From: Arenibacter sp. F26102
GTDB taxonomy: Bacteria; Bacteroidota; Bacteroidia; Flavobacteriales; Flavobacteriaceae
Length of the DNA stretch: 64,000 bases
Assembly (NCBI RefSeq): GCF_023015865.1
Contig: NZ_JALKBC010000002.1
Coordinates: forward strand, 124,001 to 188,000
Direction of reading: 5' to 3'
The notes beneath the pieces were generated by a model. That model saw nothing but the letters and a program-made list of their open reading frames with translations, did not search any database and had not been told where the DNA came from. Shown in pieces: positions 34,706-44,414 of this stretch. Each line of letters opens with the position of its first letter. Positions within the stretch are counted from its first letter, which is position 1. The translations under genes were made by a program, and so were the position numbers.

Positions 34706-36043
34706 ATGAAAAAAAGAGACTTTTTGAAAAGTACCGCTGCCTTGGGTTTAACGGCACTGCTGCCATCCTCTGTTTGGGCGCTGTCCAAAAATGGACGCCT
34801 ACGAACTGCCCATATTGGCGTAAGTAATATGGGAGGGGCCGATCTTGCTTCCATATCTTCGCATGAATTGGTAGATGTTGTAGCACTTTGCGATGTTGAT
34901 TCCAAGGCATTGGCAGAAGCCAAAAAACTACACCCCAACGCTGTAGTCTACAAGGATTATAGGGTGATGCTAAAAGAAATGAAAAACGATATAGATGCGG
35001 TAATAGTCTCTACACCGGATCATACCCATGCGCCCGCCTCAATGATGGCCATGGAAATAGGAAAACCCGTATATTGCCAAAAGCCCCTTACCCACCATGT
35101 AGCAGAAGCTAGGGCGATGAGGAAGATGGCCAAGGAAAAAAACTTGGTGACCCAAATGGGAATTCAAGTACATTCTTTCTATGATTATAAACTGGCAACC
35201 TTATTGATCCAATCCGGTATTATAGGAAAGGTAAGTACCGTTAGGGCCTGGAGTCCCAAGAATTGGGGTTTTGATGGTCCGGAACCAAAAGGTTCCGATC
35301 CGGTTCCCGATAATTTGGATTGGAACCTTTGGTTGGGAACTTCTGCGGAAAGACCGTATAAGGAAGGGTATTACCACCCAGCCAATTGGAGAAAATTATT
35401 GGATTACGGTTGTGGTACATTGGGCGATATGGGAGTGCATATTTTTGACACCCCATACAATGCACTTAAATTGGATGTGCCAATGACCATAAAGAACCAA
35501 TGTAGAAAACCTACTGGCTTTGGATTTCCTGAAAAAAACATCGTTAGTTATACCTTTCCTGGAACCGAATATACGGCCGATACCTTAAAGTGGATTTGGT
35601 ACGATGGTGAAGGGGCTCCTGAGAAGCATAAAGATTTGAGGTTGCCGAACAAGGAAAAACTACCCGGGCAAGGGGCCATGTTTATAGGTGAAAAAGGAAG
35701 ACTTTTATTGCCGCATTTTATGGAATTGCCTAGGCTTATTGTAGATGGAAAGTATCAGGAACTGGATTTGTCCATCATTAAGGATCAAGAGGCCATAGGC
35801 GAACCGGTTAGGGATTATGATTCTGAAGGAGATAAGCATTACCATCAATTCGTGGATGCCTGTTTGGGTAGAACCGAAACTACGGCTCCCTTTGAATATT
35901 CGGCTAGACTTACCGAAACTATATTGTTGGGGGTTATTGCGGGTCGTTTTCCTAATAAAATTTTACATTGGGATAATAACACCGCTAGATTTTCTGAACC
36001 GGAAGCCAATAAGTTCCTAGATGCACCGTATAGGGATTTTTAA
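34706..36043 (+). CDS. Gfo/Idh/MocA family oxidoreductase, exported
   Basis: This 445-residue protein starts with a Tat-like or lipid-free export signal (KKRDFLKSTAALGLTALLPSSVWA). The dinucleotide domain follows (RTAHIGVSNMGGADLASI and DAVIVSTPDHTHAP), then the family EKP-type motif reads CQKPLTH, as in several periplasmic Bacteroidota members. It probably oxidises a sugar at C3 together with the DUF1080 protein upstream. The signal has KR instead of a strict RR pair, so Tat export is not certain. Confidence 0.86.
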   Translation: MKKRDFLKSTAALGLTALLPSSVWALSKNGRLRTAHIGVSNMGGADLASISSHELVDVVALCDVDSKALAEAKKLHPNAVVYKDYRVMLKEMKNDIDAVIVSTPDHTHAPASMMAMEIGKPVYCQKPLTHHVAEARAMRKMAKEKNLVTQMGIQVHSFYDYKLATLLIQSGIIGKVSTVRAWSPKNWGFDGPEPKGSDPVPDNLDWNLWLGTSAERPYKEGYYHPANWRKLLDYGCGTLGDMGVHIFDTPYNALKLDVPMTIKNQCRKPTGFGFPEKNIVSYTFPGTEYTADTLKWIWYDGEGAPEKHKDLRLPNKEKLPGQGAMFIGEKGRLLLPHFMELPRLIVDGKYQELDLSIIKDQEAIGEPVRDYDSEGDKHYHQFVDACLGRTETTAPFEYSARLTETILLGVIAGRFPNKILHWDNNTARFSEPEANKFLDAPYRDF

Positions 36044-36072
36044 TAATTACAACATATAAGTTATTGCTAGGA

Positions 36073-36115
36073 CCCAGCTGCTATTTTCTACAAGAATTGC
36101 AGCTGGGCTTTTTTT
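36073..36115 (+). terminator. Intrinsic terminator after the oxidoreductase gene
   Basis: CCCAGCTGC (36073-36081) pairs with GCAGCTGGG (36099-36107), a perfect 9-bp stem followed by C and seven T. This is one of the clearest intrinsic terminators in the window. Confidence 0.85.
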
Positions 36116-36197
36116 ATTGATAAATTTATGTTTCTGATCATAAGTAATATTCGGTTTTGTAATTATGATAAAACCTTAAGATTCTTATCTTTAGGTT

Positions 36198-36896
36198 ATG
36201 CAACACAAGCCGCCTTCTTTCTCTATTAAAAATTGGTCCGATGATGATAAGCCTCGGGAGAAATTAGTGCAAAAAGGCAAATCCTATCTCTCGGACGCAG
36301 AATTGATAGCCATACTCATTGGATCGGGAAGTCGAAACGAAAGTGCCGTTGAGTTGTCGAAACGTATTTTGGCATCGGTAAACAATAACCTGAACGAATT
36401 AGGGAAATTGTCTATTAAACAGCTCATGCAATTTAAGGGCATTGGGGAGGCCAAGGCTGTTTCTATCGCTGCTGCACTGGAAATAGGTCGGAGACGTAGG
36501 GGGGAAGAGGCCCAGAAAATAACAAAAATCAGCAGCAGTAAAAATGTATTTGAACTTTTGCAGCCTAAAATGGGAGAACTGCCACATGAGGAATTTTGGA
36601 TAGTTTTTCTCAATAATTCCAACTCGGTGCTACAGGCAGGTCAGTTGAGTAAGGGAGGTATTACAGGGACATTGGTAGATGTTCGTTTGGTATTAAAACA
36701 AGCTTTGGAACTTGGTGCCGTTGGGTTGATACTTGCACATAACCATCCCTCCGGTACATTAAAACCCAGTGAGGCCGACAAGCAAATTACCAGAAAATTA
36801 AAAGTGGCCTCAGAAGCTTTGGATATAAAAGTTTTGGATCATATCATCATCACACAAAAAGAATACTTTAGTTTTGCAGATGAAAATATCCTTTAG
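36198..36896 (+). CDS. radC: RadC-family JAB-domain protein
   Basis: This 232-residue protein has a helix-hairpin-helix-like N-terminus (LMQFKGIGEAKAVSIAAALEIGRR) and a JAB/MPN metalloprotease-like domain with HNHPSGTLKPSEAD (about 180) plus an upstream glutamate in PHEEFWIVFLNN. RadC proteins are named for DNA repair, but their activity is unsettled. It follows a strong terminator and is probably transcribed on its own. Confidence 0.93.
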   Translation: MQHKPPSFSIKNWSDDDKPREKLVQKGKSYLSDAELIAILIGSGSRNESAVELSKRILASVNNNLNELGKLSIKQLMQFKGIGEAKAVSIAAALEIGRRRRGEEAQKITKISSSKNVFELLQPKMGELPHEEFWIVFLNNSNSVLQAGQLSKGGITGTLVDVRLVLKQALELGAVGLILAHNHPSGTLKPSEADKQITRKLKVASEALDIKVLDHIIITQKEYFSFADENIL

Positions 36897-36988
36897 ACGG
36901 CGGTTGGTGATTTAGAGTTTGGGCGTTCTAATTTTGAATACTGAAACCCAATGTCAGGCACTTTTAAAAAAGGAAAAAGTAAATTATT

Positions 36989-38284
36989 ATGCTGCTTATT
37001 TATACCCATAAAATTACCCCTCGTTTTAGTTATATCATGAGGCATATGTTTACGACTATTTTGGGGATAGAGGTAACTTACACTACCAAGGTAGAGGACT
37101 TTATAAAGCATACAGGCCCTAAGATTACTTATACCAAGCAGCCGTTACAAAACGAGTTTTTTGTTAGAAGCAATGATCTGTTGTTTGAGCACGGTATAAA
37201 CGATATACAGATACATGTGGCTGACTGGGAAGGAACACCATGTTTTTTTTCTACCGGGGATAGGAGCAATCTGCCCTTCGATATTTTTTCTGCCAGTTTT
37301 TATTTGTTGAGTAGGTACGAAGAGTATTTGCCACATGTAAAGGACATTCATGGAAGATTTTCGCCAAAGGACAGTTTGGCCTTTCAATACGATTTTTTGG
37401 AAAAGCCCTTGGTAGATATTTGGGCCCAAAAACTTTTATATGCGCTGAAGGACAGATTCAAAGATTTAATACACAAGCCTAGGAATTATAAATACACATC
37501 CGTCATAGATGTTTCCAGTTCCCATTGTTTTGCCTATAGAGGATTTGTCCGGGGGATGTCCGGGTTTCTTTTCGATTTGGCCTCGCTTAAAATTAGACGG
37601 GTCTACGACCGAATTTTGGTTTGGGCAAAGCTTAAAAAAGATCCTTATGACAATTTTTTTGAACTTATAGAATTGCATAAAAAGTATAAGGTAAAGGGTA
37701 TGTTCTTTTTTCAGTTTGCCGAGTACTCCACCTATGACAAAAATGTATCCCCCAACAATAACAATTTTAAGCACCTAATTAAATCTGTGGCCGATTACGA
37801 TAAGGTTTCCTTATCCTGCTCGTACAGTTCCTTTAATGACATAGCCTTGCTTAAGGAGGAGAAAAAGAATCTCTCCAATGTAATTAATAGGCCCGTTACC
37901 AGTTCCCGAATGCGATATAACAGGGTGGATATTCCTGAAACCTATAGGAATTTGATCGAAGCGGGTTTTACCGATGACTATACCATGGGATATACCCATG
38001 AAATAGGGTTTAGGGCCGGTACCTGCACATCCTTTTACTTTTATGACATCCCCTTGGAAGTCCAACAGCCTATAAAGATACATCCGTTTGCAATACACGA
38101 TTACGGTTTGTTGAAATATAGAAATAGGACGGAGGCTTTTACAGCAGTTAACAGGCTTTATCTAGCAACGAAAATGGTAAACGGAAATTTTATTACTGTT
38201 TTTTCAAATGAATTGATTGGGGCCGAAAGCAAATTGAATTGGAAGAAATTGTATAGCAGTATCCTAAAACAAGTACATGTTTAA
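36989..38284 (+). CDS. DUF7033 / polysaccharide deacetylase-like protein
   Basis: This 431-residue protein has an N-terminal DUF7033-like part (LLIYTHKITPRFSYIMRHMF, FFSTGDRSNLPFDIFSASFYLLSRYEEY) and a C-terminal NodB-like barrel (YKYTSVIDVSSSHCFAYRGF, and MGYTHEIGFRAGTCTSFYFYD). No signal peptide is evident. The normal deacetylase metal site DD..HxxxH is not obvious, so activity is doubtful. It overlaps the next gene by 8 nt. Confidence 0.78.
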   Translation: MLLIYTHKITPRFSYIMRHMFTTILGIEVTYTTKVEDFIKHTGPKITYTKQPLQNEFFVRSNDLLFEHGINDIQIHVADWEGTPCFFSTGDRSNLPFDIFSASFYLLSRYEEYLPHVKDIHGRFSPKDSLAFQYDFLEKPLVDIWAQKLLYALKDRFKDLIHKPRNYKYTSVIDVSSSHCFAYRGFVRGMSGFLFDLASLKIRRVYDRILVWAKLKKDPYDNFFELIELHKKYKVKGMFFFQFAEYSTYDKNVSPNNNNFKHLIKSVADYDKVSLSCSYSSFNDIALLKEEKKNLSNVINRPVTSSRMRYNRVDIPETYRNLIEAGFTDDYTMGYTHEIGFRAGTCTSFYFYDIPLEVQQPIKIHPFAIHDYGLLKYRNRTEAFTAVNRLYLATKMVNGNFITVFSNELIGAESKLNWKKLYSSILKQVHV

Positions 38285-38966
38285 ATCCCTTGTAACAGAT
38301 ATTTTTTTTGATTTGGATCATACCCTATGGGACTTTGAAAAAAATTCGGCACTTACCTTTCAAAAAATTCTATCGGAGAACTCCGTCAGTGTTGAGCTCA
38401 AGGATTTTTTAAAAGTGTATATCCCAATAAATTTTGAATTTTGGAAGCTTTATAGGGAAGGGAAAATAACCAAAAGTGAATTGAGGTTCCAACGATTGAA
38501 AATTACTTTTGATACGCTCGGGCATTCTATTTCCAATGAATTAATTGATGTTTTGTCCGATCAATATATTGAAAACTTATCTTCCTTCAATCATCTTTTT
38601 CCAAATACCACGGAGGTTTTGGACTATTTGAAGCCCAATTATAAATTGCATATCATCACAAACGGATTTCAGGAAATACAGGATAAAAAATTACAAAGCT
38701 CCAAAATACACGATTATTTTGATCATATAATTAATTCCGAAATGGCAGGTGTTAAAAAGCCTAACCCAAAAATCTTTGAACTTGCACTTAGTAAAGCCAA
38801 TGTTTTGCCGCAAAAATCCTTGATGATCGGGGATAGTTTGGAGGCAGATATTCTAGGGGCAAAGTCAGTAGGGCTTCATACCCTTCATTTCAACGCGAAC
38901 AATGAGCCAATGCACGAATATTGCGACATAATTCACGATTTAAGTGAAATAAAATCTTATTTATAG
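38277..38966 (+). CDS. YjjG-family noncanonical pyrimidine nucleotidase (HAD)
   Basis: This 229-residue HAD phosphatase has DLDHTLWDFEKNS (motif I, about 12-24), ITNGFQEIQDKKL (motif II), KKPNPKIFELAL (motif III) and MIGDSLEADILGA (motif IV). The DLDHTLWD form and length fit YjjG, which removes phosphate from damaged pyrimidine nucleotides. It overlaps the upstream gene by 8 nt, so the two are co-translated. Confidence 0.88.
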   Translation: MFKSLVTDIFFDLDHTLWDFEKNSALTFQKILSENSVSVELKDFLKVYIPINFEFWKLYREGKITKSELRFQRLKITFDTLGHSISNELIDVLSDQYIENLSSFNHLFPNTTEVLDYLKPNYKLHIITNGFQEIQDKKLQSSKIHDYFDHIINSEMAGVKKPNPKIFELALSKANVLPQKSLMIGDSLEADILGAKSVGLHTLHFNANNEPMHEYCDIIHDLSEIKSYL

Positions 38967-39029
38967 AGTTATACTTTGTAGTAACACTATAACAACACCT
39001 TACCAGTAGTTGTTCCTGTTAGGTTTGGT

Positions 39030-39572
39030 ATGAAAAATAGAATTTTGTTTCCTTCCATTATTTTGCTTGCGCTATATTCCTGTATAGAAAGGCAAAACTT
39101 CGACCAATATGATGATTTGGAAATTATTCCCACTGTAGAGGCCAGTATATTATATATAGAATCGCCTGAAAGACTGCTAAATGAAATTACTGGACAGAAT
39201 TTCTATTCCCAAGAGTTTAATTTTGACGGTTTTAGTGTAGATGCCTTCTCGGACCGGGTTTTGGATGGCTTTATATTTTATGAAATTGAGAATACTACTA
39301 GTAAGGAAATGGAGGCTACTGTTGAATTTTTGGATGAAGGTGGGAATACCCTGGACTCCCAATATTTTCATATTGATCCGGCCCCAACGCCCCTTGTGCA
39401 ATTACAGGTTGCCTATGGTATTGGTACTGGGCGCAGCATAGAAATCATAAAAAATACTTCAAGTATAAAGGTCAGTGTTCTTAATTTAGGGGATAATAGT
39501 AGTGTATCCAGCCTTCCGGACCCAAAAATTATTTTTAGGTCTAGCGGTCAATTCAGACTTCGTTTAAAATGA
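39030..39572 (+). CDS. Hypothetical lipoprotein
   Basis: This 180-residue protein has a lipobox signal (LALYSCIERQ). The mature part looks beta-rich. It overlaps the next gene (DUF5723) by 4 nt, so they form a unit. No recognised domain. Confidence 0.75.
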   Translation: MKNRILFPSIILLALYSCIERQNFDQYDDLEIIPTVEASILYIESPERLLNEITGQNFYSQEFNFDGFSVDAFSDRVLDGFIFYEIENTTSKEMEATVEFLDEGGNTLDSQYFHIDPAPTPLVQLQVAYGIGTGRSIEIIKNTSSIKVSVLNLGDNSSVSSLPDPKIIFRSSGQFRLRLK

Positions 39573-41005
39573 GGCAGGTTAAATTAGTATTATTTTATTG
39601 GTTGCTGGGCTGTATATTTGTTACTGCGCAGAACAAGCAATTACTGTACGATTTTACAGAGATTCCCCAAGCTTTAATGATCAATCCCGGAATGTCAACA
39701 GATTTTCAGTGGTATGCGGGAATACCGGCATTGTCAGGAATTTCATTTCAGGCCGGGAGTAGTGGACTAACGGTAAACGATTTGTTTGCGGACGATGGAG
39801 TGGACTTTAATGTGAAAGTCAGGGAAAGGGGCATATATGGTATGAACACCAGAGATGAACTTAGTGGTACTTATCAGGTAGAATTATTGAATGGTGGTTT
39901 TCGAGGCCGTAATCGGGATAATTTCTATTCTTTTGGGATCTACAATGAAGGGGACGCCATAGGTTATTGGTTTAAGGATTATGCCATCTTGGCTTTTGAG
40001 GGGAATGCGAATCAATTGGGAAGAAAATTTGACCTCGGACATTTGAAGACAAGAGGAGAGATGCTCAATGTGTTTCATTTCGGAATTAACAAAAGAGTGG
40101 ACGGTGCCCTAACCCTTGGCGGGAGGGCAAAAATATATTCCAGTGCCTTCAATTTTTCGTCCACCAAAAACAAGGGATATTTTGTAACCAATGAGGGGCA
40201 AAATAACCTCTTGGCGAATACCATTGTTGCTGATCTGGAATTAAGGTCATCAGGTCTTAATGAAATAGAGAATGCTCTGGACAATGATAGTTCCCTTTTG
40301 CCCGGAATTATAGCAAGTAGACTTTTTTTTGGTGGAGATTTAGGATTTGGTATCGACCTTGGATTTACTTACAAACTTAACAAGCAAACCGTAATAACTG
40401 GAAGTTTGTTGGACCTAGGGTTTGTATATAGTTCCACCGACGTTAAGAATTATACCATAAAAGGGAATGCCACTGTAGAGGGAATAGAAGTTATTTTGCC
40501 GGATGCATTTTCTAATTCCAATAACGATTTTTGGCAAGATTTAGTGGATGAAGTGGATGCTCTGGTTCCCCACGGCACCAATGATAATAGCTATATTTCA
40601 TTTAGGCCTACCAAGTTATACGGTTCCATTCGCTATAACTGGGGGGAGGCAATGAATCAAAATATGGATTGCGACTGTAACTATATGGTCTCCAAAAGGA
40701 GGGATTATACCAAATATGCCAACGGTATAGGTGGACAATTATACGTAATTAATAGGCCTAGAGGGCCACAGGCTGCACTTACCGCCTTTTATTTACGAAG
40801 ATTTGGTAGGGCTTTAGCATTAAAAACAACCTACACAGTAGATAAGTTTTCTTGGAGTAATATTGGTTTGGGCCTCAATCTTCAGGCAGGTCCTGTAAAT
40901 ATCTATGTTATGGCCGACAATTTGTTGGCTTATAGGAACCTTGCGGATAGTCACTACTCCTCTTTTCAATTAGGATTAAATATCATATCTTGGGGAAAGA
41001 AATAA
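39569..41005 (+). CDS. DUF5723-family outer-membrane protein
   Basis: This 478-residue protein has a signal peptide ending near FVTAQ and a porin-like beta-rich body (ALMINPGMSTDFQWYAGIPALSG), ending in a short amphipathic strand. It fits DUF5723, a Bacteroidota outer-membrane protein family of unknown function often linked to gliding or cell-surface genes. The lipoprotein gene overlapping its start is its likely partner. Confidence 0.78.
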   Translation: MRQVKLVLFYWLLGCIFVTAQNKQLLYDFTEIPQALMINPGMSTDFQWYAGIPALSGISFQAGSSGLTVNDLFADDGVDFNVKVRERGIYGMNTRDELSGTYQVELLNGGFRGRNRDNFYSFGIYNEGDAIGYWFKDYAILAFEGNANQLGRKFDLGHLKTRGEMLNVFHFGINKRVDGALTLGGRAKIYSSAFNFSSTKNKGYFVTNEGQNNLLANTIVADLELRSSGLNEIENALDNDSSLLPGIIASRLFFGGDLGFGIDLGFTYKLNKQTVITGSLLDLGFVYSSTDVKNYTIKGNATVEGIEVILPDAFSNSNNDFWQDLVDEVDALVPHGTNDNSYISFRPTKLYGSIRYNWGEAMNQNMDCDCNYMVSKRRDYTKYANGIGGQLYVINRPRGPQAALTAFYLRRFGRALALKTTYTVDKFSWSNIGLGLNLQAGPVNIYVMADNLLAYRNLADSHYSSFQLGLNIISWGKK

Positions 41006-41259
41006 TATATGATTTTTTAAAACCTGCATTATTGGGTTTTAGGCATCCATTTGTCTTAAATGGTGCTTAAAATTATGAGTGTAGGAATCCTGTGATTCTT
41101 GAGTTTTTTAGTATTGTAATTTATTCCTTATCAAATAATTATTTAGATTTTAACTTTAAATGAAGCATAGCAGGAAGTTAAGCACTTCTGGCATGTTTTA
41201 TGATGAATTATTGCTACAGGCAACTAGCCTGATTAATAGAAACCATGAAATTTGAACTG

Positions 41260-42138
41260 ATGAAAAATATTTTATTACCCCTGTTTTTAATATGTAGCTT
41301 TTACGGAATGTCCCAAGCTGAATTGAATAAATACAAATACATAATAGTTCCAACTAAATTTGAGGCTTTTAAAAGTGAAAATCAGTACCAGACCAGCACT
41401 TTGATCAAATATAATCTTGTTGAAAATGGGTTTACAGCGGTATATGATAATGATATGCCTGTGGATTTGGTAGCCAATAGATGTCTTGGGTTGCTATTGA
41501 GTCTTAAGGACGACTCATCCATGTTTACCACAAAGGTAACCTTGATCCTCAAGGATTGTCTCTCCAATGTGGTCTATACCACTGTGGAAGGGATTAGTAA
41601 GGAGAAGGATTACAAATCTGCCTATTCGGAGGCTATAAAGGAATGTTTTAAATCCTTGACAGGGGTAGGGTACAAATTTGTGCCTTCCGAAGATAATGTG
41701 CCCCCAACCGTAAGTTTTAAAAATGATGTAAAAAGGATAGAGGAGAAGGCCAGTGTACAATCAGGGCAAAATGTTCCAAATCCGGTAGTTCAGCAAAAAG
41801 CTACCTTGGAGGAGCAATCCTATAAAAATATGGAACCGGTACAGTCCAATATTACAAAGGCAGAAAAAAGTATGGAAATGGCCCCGGCTCAAGTGGCGTA
41901 TAAATCGGACAGTGCCACCATATTATATGCCCAGCCTATAGCCAACGGCTATCAATTGGTGGACAGCACGCCTAAGATTGCCATGTGGATGTGGAAAACG
42001 TCAGTAGCCAATGTATTTATTGCCCAGGCTTACAATGCTGCTGAGGATGGCATTATCGTTAAAAAAGGAGATAAGTGGTATTTTGAATATTACGAAAATG
42101 AAAAATTAGTTGGTCAGGAGCTGAATATTAAGTTTTAG
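41260..42138 (+). CDS. Secreted hypothetical protein
   Basis: This 292-residue protein has a signal peptide (MKNILLPLFLICSFYGMSQA). The N-terminal half has an alpha/beta stress-like pattern (YKYIIVPTKFEAFKSENQY). A low-complexity linker follows (about residues 150-225), then a short C-terminal domain (WMWKTSVANVFIAQAYN). Start ATG 41260 is chosen to keep a normal signal. ATG 41245 would add five residues. A 254-bp gap upstream shows only a weak AAAACC/GGTTTT hairpin at about 41017. I do not recognise the family. Confidence 0.7.
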   Translation: MKNILLPLFLICSFYGMSQAELNKYKYIIVPTKFEAFKSENQYQTSTLIKYNLVENGFTAVYDNDMPVDLVANRCLGLLLSLKDDSSMFTTKVTLILKDCLSNVVYTTVEGISKEKDYKSAYSEAIKECFKSLTGVGYKFVPSEDNVPPTVSFKNDVKRIEEKASVQSGQNVPNPVVQQKATLEEQSYKNMEPVQSNITKAEKSMEMAPAQVAYKSDSATILYAQPIANGYQLVDSTPKIAMWMWKTSVANVFIAQAYNAAEDGIIVKKGDKWYFEYYENEKLVGQELNIKF

Positions 42139-42176
42139 TGGAACTCCAATCAATGACCAAGTAGTTTAAGTTGAAG

Positions 42177-43454
42177 CTAGAGTTCATATTTATCTTTCCA
42201 TCGCTTTTTTAGGAAATCTTTGATCGCATTTTCCCGCTGATTATTGCCAGGACGGTAAAAACTTGTTTTGGCTACCTCCTTGGGCATAAATTCCTCTGCT
42301 ACAAAATTGTTCTCATAGTCATGGGCATATTTATATTCTTCCCCATACCCTAGGTCTTTCATTAATTTGGTAGGGGCATTCCGCAATGCCAAGGGAACGG
42401 AAAGGTCACCTGTTTGTTTTACGGTTTGTTGGGCCTTGTTTATAGCCATATAACTGGCATTGCTTTTTGGAGAAGTGGCCAAATAGATGACGCACTGACT
42501 TAGTATGATCCTCGCTTCGGGGTATCCTATGGTGGTTACGGCCTGAAAGGTGGTATTCGCCATCACTAGGGCAGTAGGATTGGCATTTCCAATATCTTCT
42601 GAAGCTAAAATAAGTAGGCGTCTAGCAATAAATTTTACATCCTCTCCTCCCTCTATCATTCGTGCCAACCAATATACGGCTGCATTGGGGTCACTTCCCC
42701 TAATCGATTTTATGAAAGCAGATATAATATCGTAATGCTGTTCCCCAGTTTTGTCGTAAAGTACCGTGTTCTTCTGTATTTTACTCAAAACCAAGTCGTC
42801 CGTGATGGTAACAGTGTCAGTCTCTTCGGAATTGATAATAAGCTCAAATATGTTGAGCAATTTTCTTCCATCGCCACCTGAAAGGCGGAGAAGTGCTTCC
42901 GTTTCTTTAAGTTTTATTTTTTTGGTTTTCAAATATTTGTCCTGTTCCATAGCTCGCTGGAGTAGGGCTTCTAGGTCTTCCTTTCCAAAAGGATTCAGAA
43001 TATATACCTGACACCTGGATAAGAGGGCCGGAATTACCTCGAAGCTTGGGTTTTCAGTGGTGGCGCCGATCAGGGTGACCCAACCTTTTTCCACAGCCCC
43101 TAAAAGGGAGTCTTGCTGCGATTTGCTAAAGCGATGAATTTCATCAATAAAAAGTATTGGGTTTTTGGTCGTGAACAATCCACCACTTTGCTTCGCCTTT
43201 TCTATAACTTCCCGAATATCCTTTACACCACTGCTAATGGCACTAAGCGTATAAAAAGGTCGGCCGCTTGTATGGGCAATAATATTGGCCAAGGTGGTTT
43301 TGCCGGTACCGGGAGGTCCCCAAAGAATTAAGGAAGGCAAGATCCCTTTTTTTATTTGATGGGTCAATGACCCATTTTCCCCAACCAAATGATTTTGGCT
43401 GATATAATCCTCCAAGGTTTTAGGGCGTACCCTTTCTGCTAATGGCTCGTTCAT
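42177..43454 (-). CDS. rarA: Replication-associated recombination protein A (MgsA/RarA ATPase)
   Basis: This 425-residue AAA+ ATPase has Walker [10 protein letters not shown] (about 45-53), Walker [11 protein letters not shown], and sensor [11 protein letters not shown]. The C-terminal tetramerisation domain ([18 protein letters not shown]) is complete. It acts at stalled forks. Start ATG 43454 gives [17 protein letters not shown], the typical family start. An upstream frame start at 43472 adds six residues. Confidence 0.95.
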   Translation of the reverse strand: MNEPLAERVRPKTLEDYISQNHLVGENGSLTHQIKKGILPSLILWGPPGTGKTTLANIIAHTSGRPFYTLSAISSGVKDIREVIEKAKQSGGLFTTKNPILFIDEIHRFSKSQQDSLLGAVEKGWVTLIGATTENPSFEVIPALLSRCQVYILNPFGKEDLEALLQRAMEQDKYLKTKKIKLKETEALLRLSGGDGRKLLNIFELIINSEETDTVTITDDLVLSKIQKNTVLYDKTGEQHYDIISAFIKSIRGSDPNAAVYWLARMIEGGEDVKFIARRLLILASEDIGNANPTALVMANTTFQAVTTIGYPEARIILSQCVIYLATSPKSNASYMAINKAQQTVKQTGDLSVPLALRNAPTKLMKDLGYGEEYKYAHDYENNFVAEEFMPKEVAKTSFYRPGNNQRENAIKDFLKKRWKDKYEL

Positions 43455-43600
43455 AATGTAAAAATAAAACAAAGTTGGTATAGGGTAGCTCCTTTTGTGG
43501 GACTTTAAAATGCAATTTTAACAGGAAAGGAATAACAATGACATTTTTACCGATTTTGAAATTGTGGTAAGCATATTGCATAAATAGTTATATTTCCATT

Positions 43601-44341
43601 ATGACAGAGAGCAACTATTTTAAATTTTCCAATGCGGTAATCGCAATTCCATTATTGGCGGTGCTCTCTATTTGGACGGTATATTGGTTTGAGATTCGGT
43701 TTCAGGTAAATTTCAACGATTATGGTATTTATCCAAGGACTTTGAAGGGGATTCGGGGTGTTGTTTTGAGCCCTTTTATACATGGTTCGGTAGAGCATTT
43801 ATACAATAATACCATTCCACTGGCTATACTTACGGCATCTTTGGTTTACTTCTACAGAAACATAGCCTTTAAAGTGTTGTTATGGGGAATTCTAATTTCG
43901 GGCTTTATAACTTGGCTCATAGGAAGGCCATCTTATCACATTGGAGCCAGTGGATTAATATATGTCTTGGTCAGCTTTGTATTTTTTAAAGGAATTATTT
44001 CCAAACACTACAGGTTGGTAGCGTTATCCCTAATTGTGGTTTTTATATACGGCAGTACGCTATGGTATATTTTTCCTGTTAAGGACGGAATTTCATGGGA
44101 GGGCCATTTAGGCGGATTTATCACTGGCTTGTTTTTGGCATTTGTGTTGACGGCCCCTTTGCCCAAACCAAAAAAATATGATTGGGAGAAGGAGGATTAT
44201 AATGAGGAGGAGGATGAATTCTTAAAACATTTTGACGAACACGGAAATTTCATTGAAAATAGACCACAAGACTCTACAGAAGAAGACATCAAAATTACCT
44301 ATCATTACAAAAAAAATCCCGAGGATTCGGGATTGGAATGA
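43601..44341 (+). CDS. Rhomboid family intramembrane serine protease
   Basis: This 246-residue protein has about six membrane spans. The catalytic serine lies in GASGLIYVLVS (about 125) and the histidine in GHLGGFITGLF (about 167). The final 55 residues are a charged cytoplasmic tail (EKEDYNEEEDEFLKHFDEHG). It is divergent from rarA. Its 3' end carries an intrinsic terminator for the opposite strand. Confidence 0.92.
   Translation: MTESNYFKFSNAVIAIPLLAVLSIWTVYWFEIRFQVNFNDYGIYPRTLKGIRGVVLSPFIHGSVEHLYNNTIPLAILTASLVYFYRNIAFKVLLWGILISGFITWLIGRPSYHIGASGLIYVLVSFVFFKGIISKHYRLVALSLIVVFIYGSTLWYIFPVKDGISWEGHLGGFITGLFLAFVLTAPLPKPKKYDWEKEDYNEEEDEFLKHFDEHGNFIENRPQDSTEEDIKITYHYKKNPEDSGLE
44308..44333 (-). 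terminator. rlmB terminator inside the rhomboid gene end
   Basis: Read on the minus strand: AATCCCGA, loop ATCC, TCGGGATT, an 8-bp perfect stem followed by a T-run (the plus-strand A-run ending at 44315). It lies within the last codons of the convergent rhomboid gene, 80 bp after the rlmB stop, so the same bases encode protein and stop the opposing transcript. Confidence 0.8.
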
Positions 44342-44414
44342 TAATTTAGACTTCGGTAATATATGGGAAATTAGAATACTGCCAAGTTCTGATAAAGTTA
44401 GGCAATCTAGCGCC

